From Polytrichum commune (Eukaryota; Streptophyta; Polytrichopsida; Polytrichales; Polytrichaceae): a stretch of DNA of 64,000 nt. A model generated the notes under the pieces. It was not told the origin of the DNA and ran no database searches. It saw only the letters and a list, made by a program, of their open reading frames with translations. Position numbers and translations under genes: made by a program. Positions 43,975 through 55,095 of this stretch are shown here, piece after piece. The DNA lies in contig OX485805.1 in assembly GCA_950295325.1 (NCBI GenBank), positions 50,800,758 to 50,864,757 on the forward strand. The letters run 5' to 3'. How positions within the stretch are numbered: position 1 is the first letter of the stretch; each line of letters begins with the position of its first letter.

Positions 43975-44940
43975 TGATAGAAAAACACGGGGCAACCAAA
44001 TCGCACATAATAATGATAAGTGTAGCTACTCCACTCCCAATTGTTCAACAACTTAAATGATGTCAATCTAAATTCTGAAGTTGTTCCTTGCAACCTCTGC
44101 ACTGTCATTTGCAAATGGGGAACTCAACTGCTCTCTATCATGATTTTCGAACACAGATAAGCAGAGAGCAAGGGTGAGAACAAGAGAGCGAGAGAAAGAA
44201 TGGCTTGTCTCTCCTCGACAAGCAGCTTACTTACATGGGTAGATTTAAGGTTAACTTGGCAATTTATCCTAGAAGAATCAGATGATGTGGTTTTCATCCA
44301 TTTAGTAAGCATCAGTGGATGATTGCCGTAAAACTTATTTTCATCCATCCCAGTCACTAACAAGAATTCCTTGACAAGCACTGGAACAACACGTGTCGTG
44401 ACGTGATTGGTTGTGCGTTCATATTATAGATGTCGTCATTGTGGGTACTGTGGGCGAAGAAAATTCGGAGGGTTTCTGGGATCGATTTAAAAGGGATTGA
44501 ACAGAACCTTCACTTTCAACTTATATTACTTTTGCAATTTTGAACTTCGATAATGCGACCTGAAGTATGTATAGTAGAGGCGTCTATTTTCAATTAGGAC
44601 CCCATTGGCAATCTATAGAGTACCGGAATTTGAATCGGATTGGGATTGAATTTAGATTGTATTGAACTAAACTTCAATCAAGTTGGGAATCAATAATGCC
44701 ATGACACATGTCATGGTTTTGGGTGCTCAATTACTATGAAGTGAGGAGGAATGAGCAGTGAAAAAGAGCGGTTATGGTAGACTCTAGACATTGGTAATAT
44801 GTTTGAGCCAACTTTGGGCTTAAAAAAATCACAATTTTTTCAATTTAAGAAATAAAATTATTAAAAAAATTGCAGTCCTCCTTATTTCTATCTTTCTACA
44901 TAGAAAAAATCTTCCTCAAGTTGATGATATCTTTGAGATA
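43975..44940 (+). repeat. Dispersed ~1-kb repeat, copy 1 (no MITE)
   Basis: Aligns along its length with 56530-58020. Shared landmarks are GCTACTCCACTCCCA, CAAGCAGCTTACTTA, GTGGTTTTCATCCATTTAGT, ATTCCTTGACAAGCACT and GTATGTATAGTAGAGGC. It represents the empty site for the MITE at 56711-57282. A short minus frame (44381-44124) is shared with the other copy but is not clearly coding. Confidence 0.85.
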
Positions 44941-45599
44941 GAATGGGCTTAACGGAATGTTGGCTAATCAAATGAGTCTTATAGCATGCCCACACTTATT
45001 GGTGTGGTGATCAACAAATGACTCCTACTAGCGGGGGTCACTTTTAGCTCCAACTTGGCTACTGATAGCCACTGGATGTAACTAGTGCTAGTAGGAGCCG
45101 TTCACTGATGGCCTACACAAATAAGTGTTGGTGAGCTTTAGAAAAACCATCTAGATAAGTGGTTTGCTTGCCCACTTGAAAGGCAAGATTCATGGCCCAT
45201 TGCTCGGTTTCGGCATCACTCTCAACTCTCTCCAACTGGGTCAATGAAATTACAAGGTTCTTTTCTTATCTCTGCCTCTTTTTGCATATACAGAACTTGA
45301 AATGTGACATAAAATGGTTTATCGATTGCAGATTTGTACCTACCAACACCTAAAAAAGACCACTCTACACATTCGAGGACTGGATCCAAATAGAAAGGCA
45401 TCTTTTTGGACACAATGAGGATCAAATGTATGGAAGGGTTGTAAAACTGAGTATCAAATGAGCTTCGAATTCACCAACTTGCAAGAAACACGACACCACT
45501 CCAGAGTCTGTGTCAATTACCCAAACCCTAAGGAGTTGATAATTTCTACAGACAAGCGGAGCAACTTACTTGACCTAGAGAGAACGGCATCGTTGAAGA
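44941..45599. other. Intergenic DNA
   Basis: No gene or element recognised. The small frame at 45458-45661 has no domain. Confidence 0.35.
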
Positions 45600-46240
45600 G
45601 AGCTGGAGATCGGATGAGAAAATCAAGTACAAGAAAATTGAATGAATTAGTGGCAATCTAGCAGGAGCAACTACCTAGATTAGTCTCTAATTTTTTATTC
45701 CTGCCAAATAAGTTTAGCACCAGTGGATGGAGCCATCTTCACCCCCAAATGTCAGCCATGCGGTTTTGGCTACACAAAACACACCTTGAATGAGACTAAA
45801 TAATGGACACTCACTTTTCCTCTTAAAAATTCCTCAGCTGTGCGAGAGGTAACCTTCACTGCTTACAAGAAAATCCTACACCAACATAACCTAACCACCC
45901 AGAGATGGTTCATCTCCAATTATGTGTCTTCTTCCAAACAAGTTCATCACCAGTTGATGGATCAGCCATCTTCACCCGCCAAACGCCAGCCATGCGAGTA
46001 GAGGTGATGTGAGGTTAATTAATTGCCTGAGAAAAGCATGCTAGTGGTCGGATATTGAGACTTAATGATGCAAAGACATGACTTCCTTACTTCCTCTCCG
46101 AAATGTCTCGAGGGTTGATCTCCACAGCATGCAAGAGAATCAGTCCTGGACCAGCATAATCCAGACATCCACATCATTCGTTTCCAACTGTGTATTCTAC
46201 ACAAATTCGTCACCAGTAGATATATGAGACAAGGAGAAGC
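45600..46240 (-). repeat. About three diverged ~245-bp direct repeats
   Basis: Similar blocks containing (T)TCACCAGTNGATGGA, GCCATCTTCACCC and CCAGCCATGCG recur near 45,715, 45,950 and 46,205. On the minus strand each can be read as a fragment beginning TGDEL/TGDEFV, suggesting repeated remnants of one exon. Stops and frameshifts are frequent, and I do not recognise the protein. Confidence 0.45.
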
Positions 46241-47387
46241 GCCTCCATCTTCGCCCCCTACAAGCGGAACCTCCCCCACGATGTGAAAGCGGTGGCGGAG
46301 CAGCAGGTCGTAGTTGCAGTGAATACTGCCACCCAAACTGGTTCGATGAAATCGGTCCCGGTGAATTTCCGGTTTGGGAGAATCGCGACGGCCTAAAGTA
46401 AAACAGGTGACGTCGTCGCGCTACAGGACGAAATTCCTGCAGCGCTTTCCCCTCGACGAATATATTAGAAACATCGACACAGACACCAAGGCATGATATT
46501 GATCGCGTGCAATCAGTAACTGCTGGGGTCCTCTCCCCATAATCTTTGACGTAGCGAGGAACACATTCACTCGGCTGATGATTAACTGGTGAATGCCGGG
46601 GCTGAGAGCCCTTGGACCTGAACACCGATTGGCACGTTCGTAAAATAATGCAGGCCATTACAGTTGGCAAAGCCCTTCCTGTGCATGTAGTCATGGCGAC
46701 ATTCTTGCTCACATGAGTTCATTCAAACTGAGTGGTTGCCTGTGAGAGAAATGGTCAATCTACTGTCTCTCTTAGCCAACCAAATGATTCATTTGATTTG
46801 CCTCACATCTGTGCCACAGATTTGTGAAGAAACGAGTACTGATTGACGAGCACCGAGCACCACTTGTAGGTGTTGCTGTAATGTCGATGCTGTTTTTGCA
46901 ATGTGTACATCTATCCGTAGTCTCTCCAAGCCGTTGTTGTGAAGTAGTTTTGCTTGGTTTTTGGAACTCTGTAAATGCCGATGTGAGTGCACCAGGCCTT
47001 TTTCGTTCTTTAAATCAAAGTGATTGTTACCACTTATGGTGGTACCAAGCCTATTAGAATCTAGCTTTGGGATATTGTGCTTATGGCCTTGAAGGCTCTG
47101 CAGGGATCTTGCTCGGGGTTTTTGATGTCAAATGCAAATGGAGCTGAAAATGACGAAGTTGGCTGGCCTCAGTGCAGGAACCCTCACACAACATCCGCCT
47201 GATGGGTTGATACCAGTAAGTCGGCTTCACCAAGGCCGGCACCGATGGGTTCTTAGATCGGGGCAATTGAGTTTGAGCTGCAGTTTTCTTTGACAATTGT
47301 CTTCCATTCGATACAACTTCGATATTCCATAGAAGCAATTAGAGTAGACAGACCTATTTCCGTTAAGTGTATTTCGCATAAGTATAA
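46241..47387. other. Intergenic DNA left of the first U2 gene
   Basis: No gene that I can support. The open minus frame 46712-46197 is long by chance standards but has no recognisable domain and ends inside the repeat block. Sequence shared with other U2 units begins near 47,388. Confidence 0.35.
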
Positions 47388-47494
47388 CTCAACAGATTTT
47401 CACTTCTCACATGACAGCATAACAGCCTTCTCAAAATTCTGGAAATGGCCATTCCGAGAGAATTGTAGAGCAGGTGAGGTGAAGATAGGATTTG

Positions 47495-47540
47495 GTCCCA
47501 TAGTGACTGGGAAGAGACGAAGCCAATGGCGAGGTACAAG
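47495..47540 (+). promoter_or_regulatory. Upstream sequence element and TATA-like box of U2 gene 1
   Basis: GTCCCATAGTG at 47495-47505 begins 71 bases before the RNA start and resembles the plant snRNA USE (RTCCCACATCG). A TATA-like GGTACAAG at 47533-47540 lies near -30. The same two elements at the same distance occur before U2 copies 2 (52163-52173), 3 (52853-52863, as GCCCCATACTG) and 4 (54136-54146, as GTCCCATAGCG). Confidence 0.75.
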
Positions 47541-47565
47541 AGCGAGAGAGATGGAAGGGAGAACC

Positions 47566-47758
47566 ATACCTTTCTCGGCCTTTTGGCTAAGATCAAGTGT
47601 AGTATCTGTTCTTATCAGTTTAATATCTGATACGAGGCTCATCAGGCCTCACGATATTAATCTAATTTTTTGACGGGTGCGTGTTCAATTGGCAGCTTGC
47701 TGGCAGAACTCGCGAGCGTCGCCTTGGTATTGCACCAGCTCCTTGGCAGGCGCAACCC
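47566..47758 (+). ncRNA. U2: U2 spliceosomal snRNA, copy 1
   Basis: The RNA begins ATACCTTTCTCGGCCTTTTG, followed by the branch-site recognition region with GTAGTA and TATCTGTTCTTATC. The next stem is CGAGGCTCATCAGGCCTC. The Sm-binding site ATTTTTTGA is canonical. The 3' half ends CTTGGCAGGCGCAACCC, as in plant U2. Length is about 193 nt. A 3'-box-like AACAAGCGAAAATTG follows at about 47,777. U2 pairs with the intron branch point in the spliceosome. This copy has every expected element and is probably functional. Confidence 0.97.
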
Positions 47759-49700
47759 TCCTCCACCGGGGATCCCAACAAGCGAAAATTGCATATAGGC
47801 AAAGGTGTTGATTAGGGTCTGGGTTGTTCTACATAGCTTAACCTGGTCCTCAAGAATCTGTTCTTAGTGTGCAATTCATGCGTGGATTTTATTCATTGGA
47901 TAATGGGTTGCTTGAGGGTTAAGTTTCATGGAGGGTAAAGTTACCATGATCAATGTCCACTATTCTCGATAATTAAGTTTCACGACACTTACCATGGGGG
48001 ATGACCTCTGTAGGGTTGTGGTTAGTGATTCGAAATTGGTTCTACTAGACTAAATTGGGGTCTTTGAATCTAATTCTGGTGTCAGAATGTTCCTGTAAAT
48101 TTATCTACCATCTTCCATTGATTAACCGATGGGTGCCGTTTAGGAGATTAAAATTAATTGTGTACTATTTTATGTATTCATTATAAAATAGTCTATGTTT
48201 GTAAATATTCATTGGCTTTGTCTTGTTGGGGGCTGAGACTACATTGAACGGATCTATTAGTGTGGGTGACCAATTGTAGATTCGCATTGCGCTAACATGT
48301 TATTGCGCATATGATTTTTTTACTGAAGTTACATAAATAGTTAGACTTAGGCACATCAAAGAACATGATATTTGTGTCTTGGTAAAAATGATATTGTCGG
48401 TAGAAAATTGTGGCAACGCAAAACTCTAATTGGTAACCCACACTAATTAATACATTTAATGTAGTGATCACTTTTGGCCCCGGAAAATGGTGTGTAAGGA
48501 TAAACGTAGTGGGTGGATGAGAATAATTTCATTGCTTGTTTTTTTTGTCATCCCTAAGTTTACCCTCAATGAATATGTGTGGATGAATGTGAAAATTTAA
48601 TAACTAATGTGGATGAAACCAAGTTACTTCACATAACTAGAATTCTTTCAAAAAACTTGATGGACCTATCTAAAACCTAAATTAACTTCCTCCTTAAAGA
48701 TACGACATTTGATTTCTAAAAATGAAGATATTTTTACTTATAGATAAGTAGAGATATATGTTAGAACCTAAGGTTACGTTAACTTTTGAGATAAGGCACA
48801 AGGGAAGGACATTAAGGACGAAGAGAGGTAGGGTGTAAAATGTAGGGCTAATATTGAATGGGACATAGCCACTTGTGGGAAAAATGGTTGTGACAACTTT
48901 AGCTCCTTGAACATGTGTGTTAGTTGTAATTGAAAACAATATTTTGCTTGTGTTTAGAGTGAGCTCAACTGAAGTCAAGTAGGATTTTCGTTAAAATCTA
49001 GAGAAATACCTTTTGGTTATTTAAGGCACCTGGTGGGAAATTCTCATATTTGATGGGATATAAAGGTTTTTGTGGTTGTATAAAGCTCTCTTGTTATCCT
49101 TCTTTTTTCACCATGGCCATCACTCGTAAGAAGAAGGTTGTCTTGTCATTAATAATTTTCATTGCTCTCAAGTTTGTCTTCAATTATATATTGACCCTTA
49201 TACAATCATCCATGCTCTCAAATGATTTGTCAAATTTTTAATAGTTTTTGTATTGTTAGAGGATAATTCAAGGCGCAAACATGGTTTATTTGGTCCATCG
49301 AGTACTGGCCTACCAAGAAAGAGAAAAAATTCCAAAGAATCGAATGTTTAGAATTACGGAGTTTGCCTTGTGTTGAAAATATTGTGAATCACTCTAATTA
49401 CTTAGCATTTGGTCTCAAAGTAATTACGTTATTTCCCAAAATGCCAATTATTTTAGATTTATATTCTCAAGATCCTAAACGGACATACAGAAGAAAATAC
49501 AACTTTCATTTTTGACAAGTCTTACTATATCGTTTAAAAACTCTTTAGCCTTAATTAACCAATCCTAAGAACTAGGTTTTCAATACATCTATACTTAAGT
49601 GCATGAAATTTAAATATAATAACATTGTATACGTGTGTCCACATAAGTTGACGAAACCTATTTAAATGATAGGAAGTAGTCTTCATAGGTGTACACCACA
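47759..49700. other. AT-rich intergenic DNA between U2 genes 1 and 2, left part
   Basis: No gene or element recognised. Small frames such as 48978-48694 (minus) lack domains. Confidence 0.4.
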
Positions 49701-49715
49701 TTTTTGGTTGTGCAC

Positions 49716-49849
49716 AAGGTTTAGTTGCATGCACACTGAGTTATTTGTGAAAAATATACACAAGTTTTAGTTTGCATGTACACTGAGTTATTTGTAAAAA
49801 AATATCCACAAGTTTTACTTTGCATGCACACTGAGTTATTCATGAAAAC
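49716..49849 (+). repeat. Three ~48-bp tandem units
   Basis: The units share CACAAG.TTTA.TTTGCATG and ACACTGAGTTATTTGTGAAAA-like segments, three times in succession, with small differences. Confidence 0.75.
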
Positions 49850-50967
49850 ATTTAGAGTCGGTATTGGACCATGTTAGTTTCCAAAGTGTGTATAATTCAA
49901 GTATAATGAAGGTTTCAATCACATTTGTAGACCTTCTTTTGCCAAATAATTTATTCTGCAATCGCATATCTCGATGGCACGAAAAAATAATTTCCAAATG
50001 AATTATTATTTTTGGACAAGTCTTATATCTCAATGAATGTAGCTTTTCCCCCTCATGAACAACTTCATAGTTTCAAGGTCATCACAAACATATAAGACGT
50101 TACCAATATCATGGCAACCAACCTATTTTGTTTAGCACATGTACACTAATATCATAAGGGATGTTATCAATACTAGTCATTTTCAACTAAATAGAGTAGC
50201 ATGCAAACTATTTTTTGTACAAAATATTAACGCAACGACATATATAAACCACAACTTGACCTAAAGGCACACTCCAAAATCTTCCATAATACAAAGAAAA
50301 GTTAAATAAATAAAAACATGGTCAATGCCACAACAACAACAACAACAAAATTTCATTAAATATGCTAGCTTCCCCTTTAATGCTTTCCTAGACATTTGCA
50401 AGGTTAACCCCTAACTTCCCATGCCCAATTTCCTTCAAATCTGCCCTGAAAATGTGACCTCGGTTTCAACGATTGTAGCTATAGATCTAAAGTATTTTTT
50501 GACAAATCCAACCATGTAGAAGATTGCAAGTTAGACGTGACTACTCTGAATAGTCCAAATTATAAACATTGAAGTTCTACTATGTAGGAGAGTTATAATA
50601 GGAATGTCAATAGTGATCTTAAGGGGCAACAACTTAGAAATTAAATTTGTGTTGGTTTTTTTAATCGAACCCCCACTTAAAACATCTCCAAATCAAACTA
50701 ACAAATCTTGACACCATTAATTTGGGAATTTTGGGGAAGTTTTGCAAATTGAGGTAGCCGCGCCACAACTACACACCTTCCACATGTATTTACACCCGCA
50801 AACACATATCCAACTAAAAATTCCAATAGTAAATGTTTAGCATATGATGTGTTTGAGTGTCAGATCAATTGGGAACCATTTGCACATAGGGATCAACAAA
50901 ATTTATGTTTAGAATATGTTGCCCCTAAACCGCGGAGGTGACAAATGTCAAGTTTGGTTTGTGGATT

Positions 50968-51187
50968 GGTTCCATTATGAACCAATTGAGAGCATACTCC
51001 CATAAATTAACCCCAAAATAGTTAACTCTATTAAATCAAAAGTATTCATGTGGCATAACATACGAATTTTGAACATGACAATAGAAATAGTTAAAACAAT
51101 CAAGAAACCATCTGAACTAGTGTCCAAGGGGTTAGAGCAGACTACTCAAAACTAGATTTTGATCGCATAAGACATTAGAGGTTAACA
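50968..51187 (-). mobile_element. LTR fragment of the same gypsy family
   Basis: It matches the last ~220 plus-strand bases of the LTR at 42514-43080 (42858-43080), with shared words such as CATACTCCCATAA and AAGAAACCATC, and ends GTTAACA. The rest of the LTR and any internal region are missing. Confidence 0.75.
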
Positions 51188-51729
51188 TCATTTTTCTTAA
51201 TTGGACACATGTACTTGAGTAGTATGTGGTTGAGGTTAGATCTAACAATAGAACTCAACATGACTTGTATTTATTTATAAGGGATTGAACTAAGACTTGC
51301 TCAAACTTTGACAACCACACTAGACTCAATAGTCAACACAATTGGGGGACCTAGGTCTTCACGCAAAGAATCAACACATTCGAATGCATTTTTCAACATC
51401 AGTGTTGAATCGAAGGAGGTCCTGATTTTTGGTGATGTTTCATCATAGTTTTGCTAGACTTGCAACACAAGTTTGTTTTGTAAATATGATCAGTAGAAGT
51501 TGGAGAACATGAAAAAAATGAGCCACTCAACACTCATGTACCTGATATGCTACAATCATGTGTGAAATCACCACCTTCCTGTGAGATGGCAGTGCTGCAT
51601 TCTAAATAATTCAACAGTTTCCAACATTCACGAAGACCAGAGATTAATTGTTGAGTGTAAGATCTAGCTTGTTCAATTAATAAGAAGCATGTTTGGAGAA
51701 TTCTCCACGAACCAATTCAATTCCGGTGT

Positions 51730-52160
51730 CCTGGCATCGGTGGACGAATTGAGACTTGGAATACGTGTCTGACGAGTTGCCATAAATCTGTCTGACCCTG
51801 CACCGCGGCTTCCTCATATGCATACGAAATTAGGTCACATATTACTTCAGAATCTCACTCGAAAGCATTAACCAAATTTCAGAGAATGACGACAGTCTCT
51901 CCCATGAGGATCAGGTTGCCCCGTGTTAATGTTGAGCATGAAGAACTTCAATCATGTGGTAATCCACACGAGATGCAAGGACAGAGAAAGAAAGAAATTC
52001 TTGGTTCAACATTGGATTTTGGGCGCGGATATTGCACTTTCAGTAACCGATGTTGCGTAACTCAACAGATGTTCACTTCCCACAAGACAGCATAAAAGCC
52101 TTCTCAAAATTCTAGAAATGGCCGAAGGAATTGGAGAGCAGAGGAGGTAAAGACAGAGTT
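51730..52160 (+). repeat. Upstream part of the U2 duplication unit (copy 2)
   Basis: This ~430-bp region is similar to 53740-54130 upstream of U2 copy 4: shared words include GCATACG(A)AATTAGGTCACATA, CACTCGAAAGCATTAA and CATGACAGCATAA-like sequence. U2 copies 2 and 4 thus arose from one duplication of about 0.7 kb spaced ~2 kb apart. Copy 1 shares only the last ~180 bases. Confidence 0.7.
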
Positions 52161-52233
52161 TGGTCCCATAGTGACTGGGAAGAGACGAAGGCAAAGGCGA
52201 GGTACAAGAGCGAGAGGGATGGAAAGGAGAACC

Positions 52234-52426
52234 ATACCTTTCTCGGCCTTTTGGCTAAGATCAAGTGTAGTATCTGTTCTTATCAGGTTAATATCTGATA
52301 CGAGGCTCATCGAGCCTCACGATATTAATGTGATTTTTTGACGGGTGCGAGTTAAATTGGCAGCTTGCTGGCAGAACTCGCGAGCGTCGCCTTGGTATTG
52401 TACCAGCTCCTTGGCAGGCACAACCC
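52234..52426 (+). ncRNA. U2: U2 spliceosomal snRNA, copy 2
   Basis: Begins ATACCTTTCTCGGCCTTTTG and has GTAGTA, the stem CGAGGCTCATCGAGCCTC, the canonical Sm site ATTTTTTGA and the 3' end CTTGGCAGGCACAACCC. It differs from copy 1 by a few bases, including ATCAGGTTAAT in place of ATCAGTTTAAT. USE at -71 and the TATA-like box are intact. Probably functional. Confidence 0.95.
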
Positions 52427-52922
52427 TCCTCCACGGGGGATCCCAATAAGCGAAAATTGGATATAGGAAGGTGTAATAAGTAGGGCTTAGGTTATTGTAC
52501 ATACATGAACCCAGTCTCCCAGAATCGTACGCATTTATGATCCTTAGGAGCGTGCACTGTTCTAAATGTGCATTTCATGAGTGGATTTTATTCATTGGAT
52601 AATGGGTTGCAGTGAAAGAATTTGAACCATTCCATCATTCGGGAGTACCTTAACGAGAAATTCGCTACTTATTTGCAGAGGAAATTAGTGGTTGCATGTG
52701 ATGGAATGAATCACATTTGATCCATTCCAACATTAAGATGTTGTCATGCTGAAGCGGTCTGTTGAAGAATCGCAGGTTGTAAATTTTTTTAATCCTGCTA
52801 GGTTGTATCTCAATGTTGCATTTCCTTTCTGTGTAAGGCAGACATGAGTTCCGCCCCATACTGACTGGACAGTGGGCAGGCGAAGGCTAGGTACAAGAGC
52901 GAGAGAGATGGAAGGAAGAAGC

Positions 52923-53113
52923 ATACCTTTCTCGGCCTTTTGGCTAAGATCAAGTGTAGTATCTGTTCTTATCAGTTTAATATCTGATACGAGGCTCATC
53001 GGGCCTCATGATATTAATCTAATTTTTCTCTGGTGCCTGTTCAACCAGCAGCTTGCTGCCTGGACTTGCGTGCGTCGCCTTAGCATTGCACTACCACTTT
53101 GGCAGGCGCAACC
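52923..53113 (+). ncRNA. U2: U2 spliceosomal snRNA, copy 3 (divergent 3' half)
   Basis: The 5' ~95 bases are identical in character to copy 1 (ATACCTTTCTCGG through TATCTGATACG). The Sm region reads AATTTTTCTCTGG, lacking the G after the U run, and the 3' stem-loops differ (TTGCTGCCTGGACTTGCGTG). The USE is GCCCCATACTG at -70, with weaker similarity. The copy could be a variant U2 or a decaying pseudogene. Confidence 0.85.
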
Positions 53114-53341
53114 ATAATCCCCTATCCGGGGGTTCCAAATATTCAAAATATGGAAACAACACAGGGAAATTCGTTAATCTTTGGATACTGAAATCCCTCC
53201 CGCATATCCCCATTATATGATATGATTTGTGTTACTGCGGCAGCAGGAATCTTATCCTGTATTTCTCTACAGTTTACTCTCGTTATTAGAAACTTATATA
53301 GGAATGTTGTGAGTTTCAGCTGCCCACTAATATGAGCATTC

Positions 53342-53719
53342 TCAGTCATGTAGGACGACAATCGACTGAGTTGTCTGTGTTGTGCAAATTCTTATAAGAG
53401 ACAGTATAATCATAGTGACGCCGGCTCTTTCCCTTGGTGTTGGAAGATTGCTTGAATTTAGGAAGATTGATAGACAGGCAAATGGTGAGCTTGGTATGCC
53501 AAATTTCATATTTTTGAAGTTGTACTTCGCAAATAGATCAAACCCAGAGATGTCGATCCTCAATTCCATTGTCTGTTCACCAAAGAAACCCGTGAGCATG
53601 ATCAACTCCCGTTGCATGTAGCCTATAGCTTGTTCAGTTTGATTCCTCCATGTTATAGCATATTCAGAGGAGTTATCGTCATCGTTTAGCCAGTAGTTAT
53701 GCAGCGAACAATTCTTCAT
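53342..53719 (-). CDS. Hypothetical ORF, 125 codons
   Basis: This minus-strand frame lies between U2 copies 3 and 4 (starts MKNCSLHNYWLNDDDNSSEY). It is longer than most chance frames here and has no stop, but no domain is recognised. Coding status is doubtful. Confidence 0.2.
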   Translation of the reverse strand: MKNCSLHNYWLNDDDNSSEYAITWRNQTEQAIGYMQRELIMLTGFFGEQTMELRIDISGFDLFAKYNFKNMKFGIPSSPFACLSIFLNSSNLPTPRERAGVTMIILSLIRICTTQTTQSIVVLHD

Positions 53720-54206
53720 TCGAACTAATCGGGCGTCCTGGACATGGGCTCACAAATTGACACTTGAATGACATGTATGAGTTACCCTGCACCCGTTCAT
53801 AAGCATACGGAATTAGGTCACATACTTGAGAATCGCACTCGAAAGCATTAAGCACAATTCAAAGAATGACGTACTAGCCTGCGTTAGTTACCTCATTGAG
53901 AACCGGAGTGGCCTGTGTTCATGTTAAGCATGCAAAATTTCAACAATGTGGGAATCCATACAAAATGCGTAGAAACTAAGTTTGTACAGGTACGTTCGAA
54001 AGAGCAAATGCATTTGAGTGTGGAGGTGCGAAATTCAACAGACTTTAATACATGACAGCATAACAGCCTTCCCAAAATTCTAGAAATGGCCATACCAAGG
54101 GAATTGCAGAGCAGAGGAGGTGAAGATAGGGTTTGGTCCCATAGCGACTGGGAAGAGACGAAGGCAAAGGCGAGGTACAAGAGCGAGAGGGATGGAAGGT
54201 AGAAGC

Positions 54207-54399
54207 ATGCCTTTCTCGGCCTTTTGGCTAAGATCAAGTGTAGTATCTGTTCTTATCAGTTTAATATCTGATACGAGGCTCATCGAGCCTCACGATATTA
54301 ATCAAATTTTTCCGCGGGTGCAGGTTCAATTGGCAGCTTGCTGGCAGAACTCGTGAGCGTTGCCTTGGTATTGCACTACCTCCTTGGCAGGCACAACCC
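54207..54399 (+). ncRNA. U2: U2 spliceosomal snRNA, copy 4 (altered Sm site)
   Basis: Begins ATGCCTTTCTCGGCC (third base G where the others have A). The branch-site region is intact. The Sm region reads AAATTTTTCCGCGG, again without the G following the U run. The 3' part resembles copies 1 and 2 and ends CTTGGCAGGCACAACCC. USE GTCCCATAGCG at -71. Expression is possible, but Sm assembly may be weaker. Confidence 0.9.
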
Positions 54400-55095
54400 T
54401 CCTCCACGGGGGATCCCAACAAGCTAAAATTGCATATAGGCAGGTTTGAAATCTCTTGTGCCGTTGTGTGGTTCTCCAAAACTTTAGTCATTTAGTTATT
54501 AATTAGTGCGTGTTTCCTTGTATGGAGCTGCATACGACTCAGTAGCTGCACCACGTTCTCTGACTACAATTGCTAGGGTTGGCATTGTCACTTGAATTGG
54601 CCATTCCTTGTTCCCCTGTTGTACACTGCGTCGTTAACTTCGTCTGAAGCTGAATTTGTTGATGTGAAAACCTACATCATTCTAAGAATATTCGTGAAGT
54701 TTTGTTTCTATTTCGAGTTGAGGACATGCATGTCAATTACATTCACGATAACAAAGTTACTTGCTTGAACTAGAGATTGAAGAGCCTGATGTTCAAGATC
54801 CAAGTGACGTTTGTTGTATTCTGATTGGAAGTGGATAGGACCCAATGTGATTCAAAAATGCTTGATGTATGTATGCATAATTTACAAGACTCTATTTGTT
54901 CATACAACTCTTTGCTCAATTCTGGGCATCTTAAGATGATGCTTGAAAGCTTTCAAATGACAGCTAATGATTTGCGACTAATGTACAATTTTGTTGGTCT
55001 GCCCGGCCTCCAACTAATGTACGTTGGAAGATCTCAAGCTCATTGCTCATTGGAAATGTATTGGATTTCCCATTCCATTGGATCAGCAGGTCACT
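54400..55095. other. Intergenic DNA right of the U2 cluster
   Basis: After U2 copy 4 a 3'-box-like AACAAGCTAAAATTG occurs at about 54,418. No gene is recognised up to the 34-residue repeats. Confidence 0.4.

Noticed and set aside
46197-46712. 171-codon minus ORF left of U2 copy 1
   Set aside because: Ends inside a decayed repeat, no recognisable domain, biased composition. Insufficient support.
47363-54283. Minus-strand ORFs over the U2 genes (starting MSLVSDIKLIRTDTTLDLSQ)
   Set aside because: They recur four times only because they are antisense to the conserved U2 RNA.
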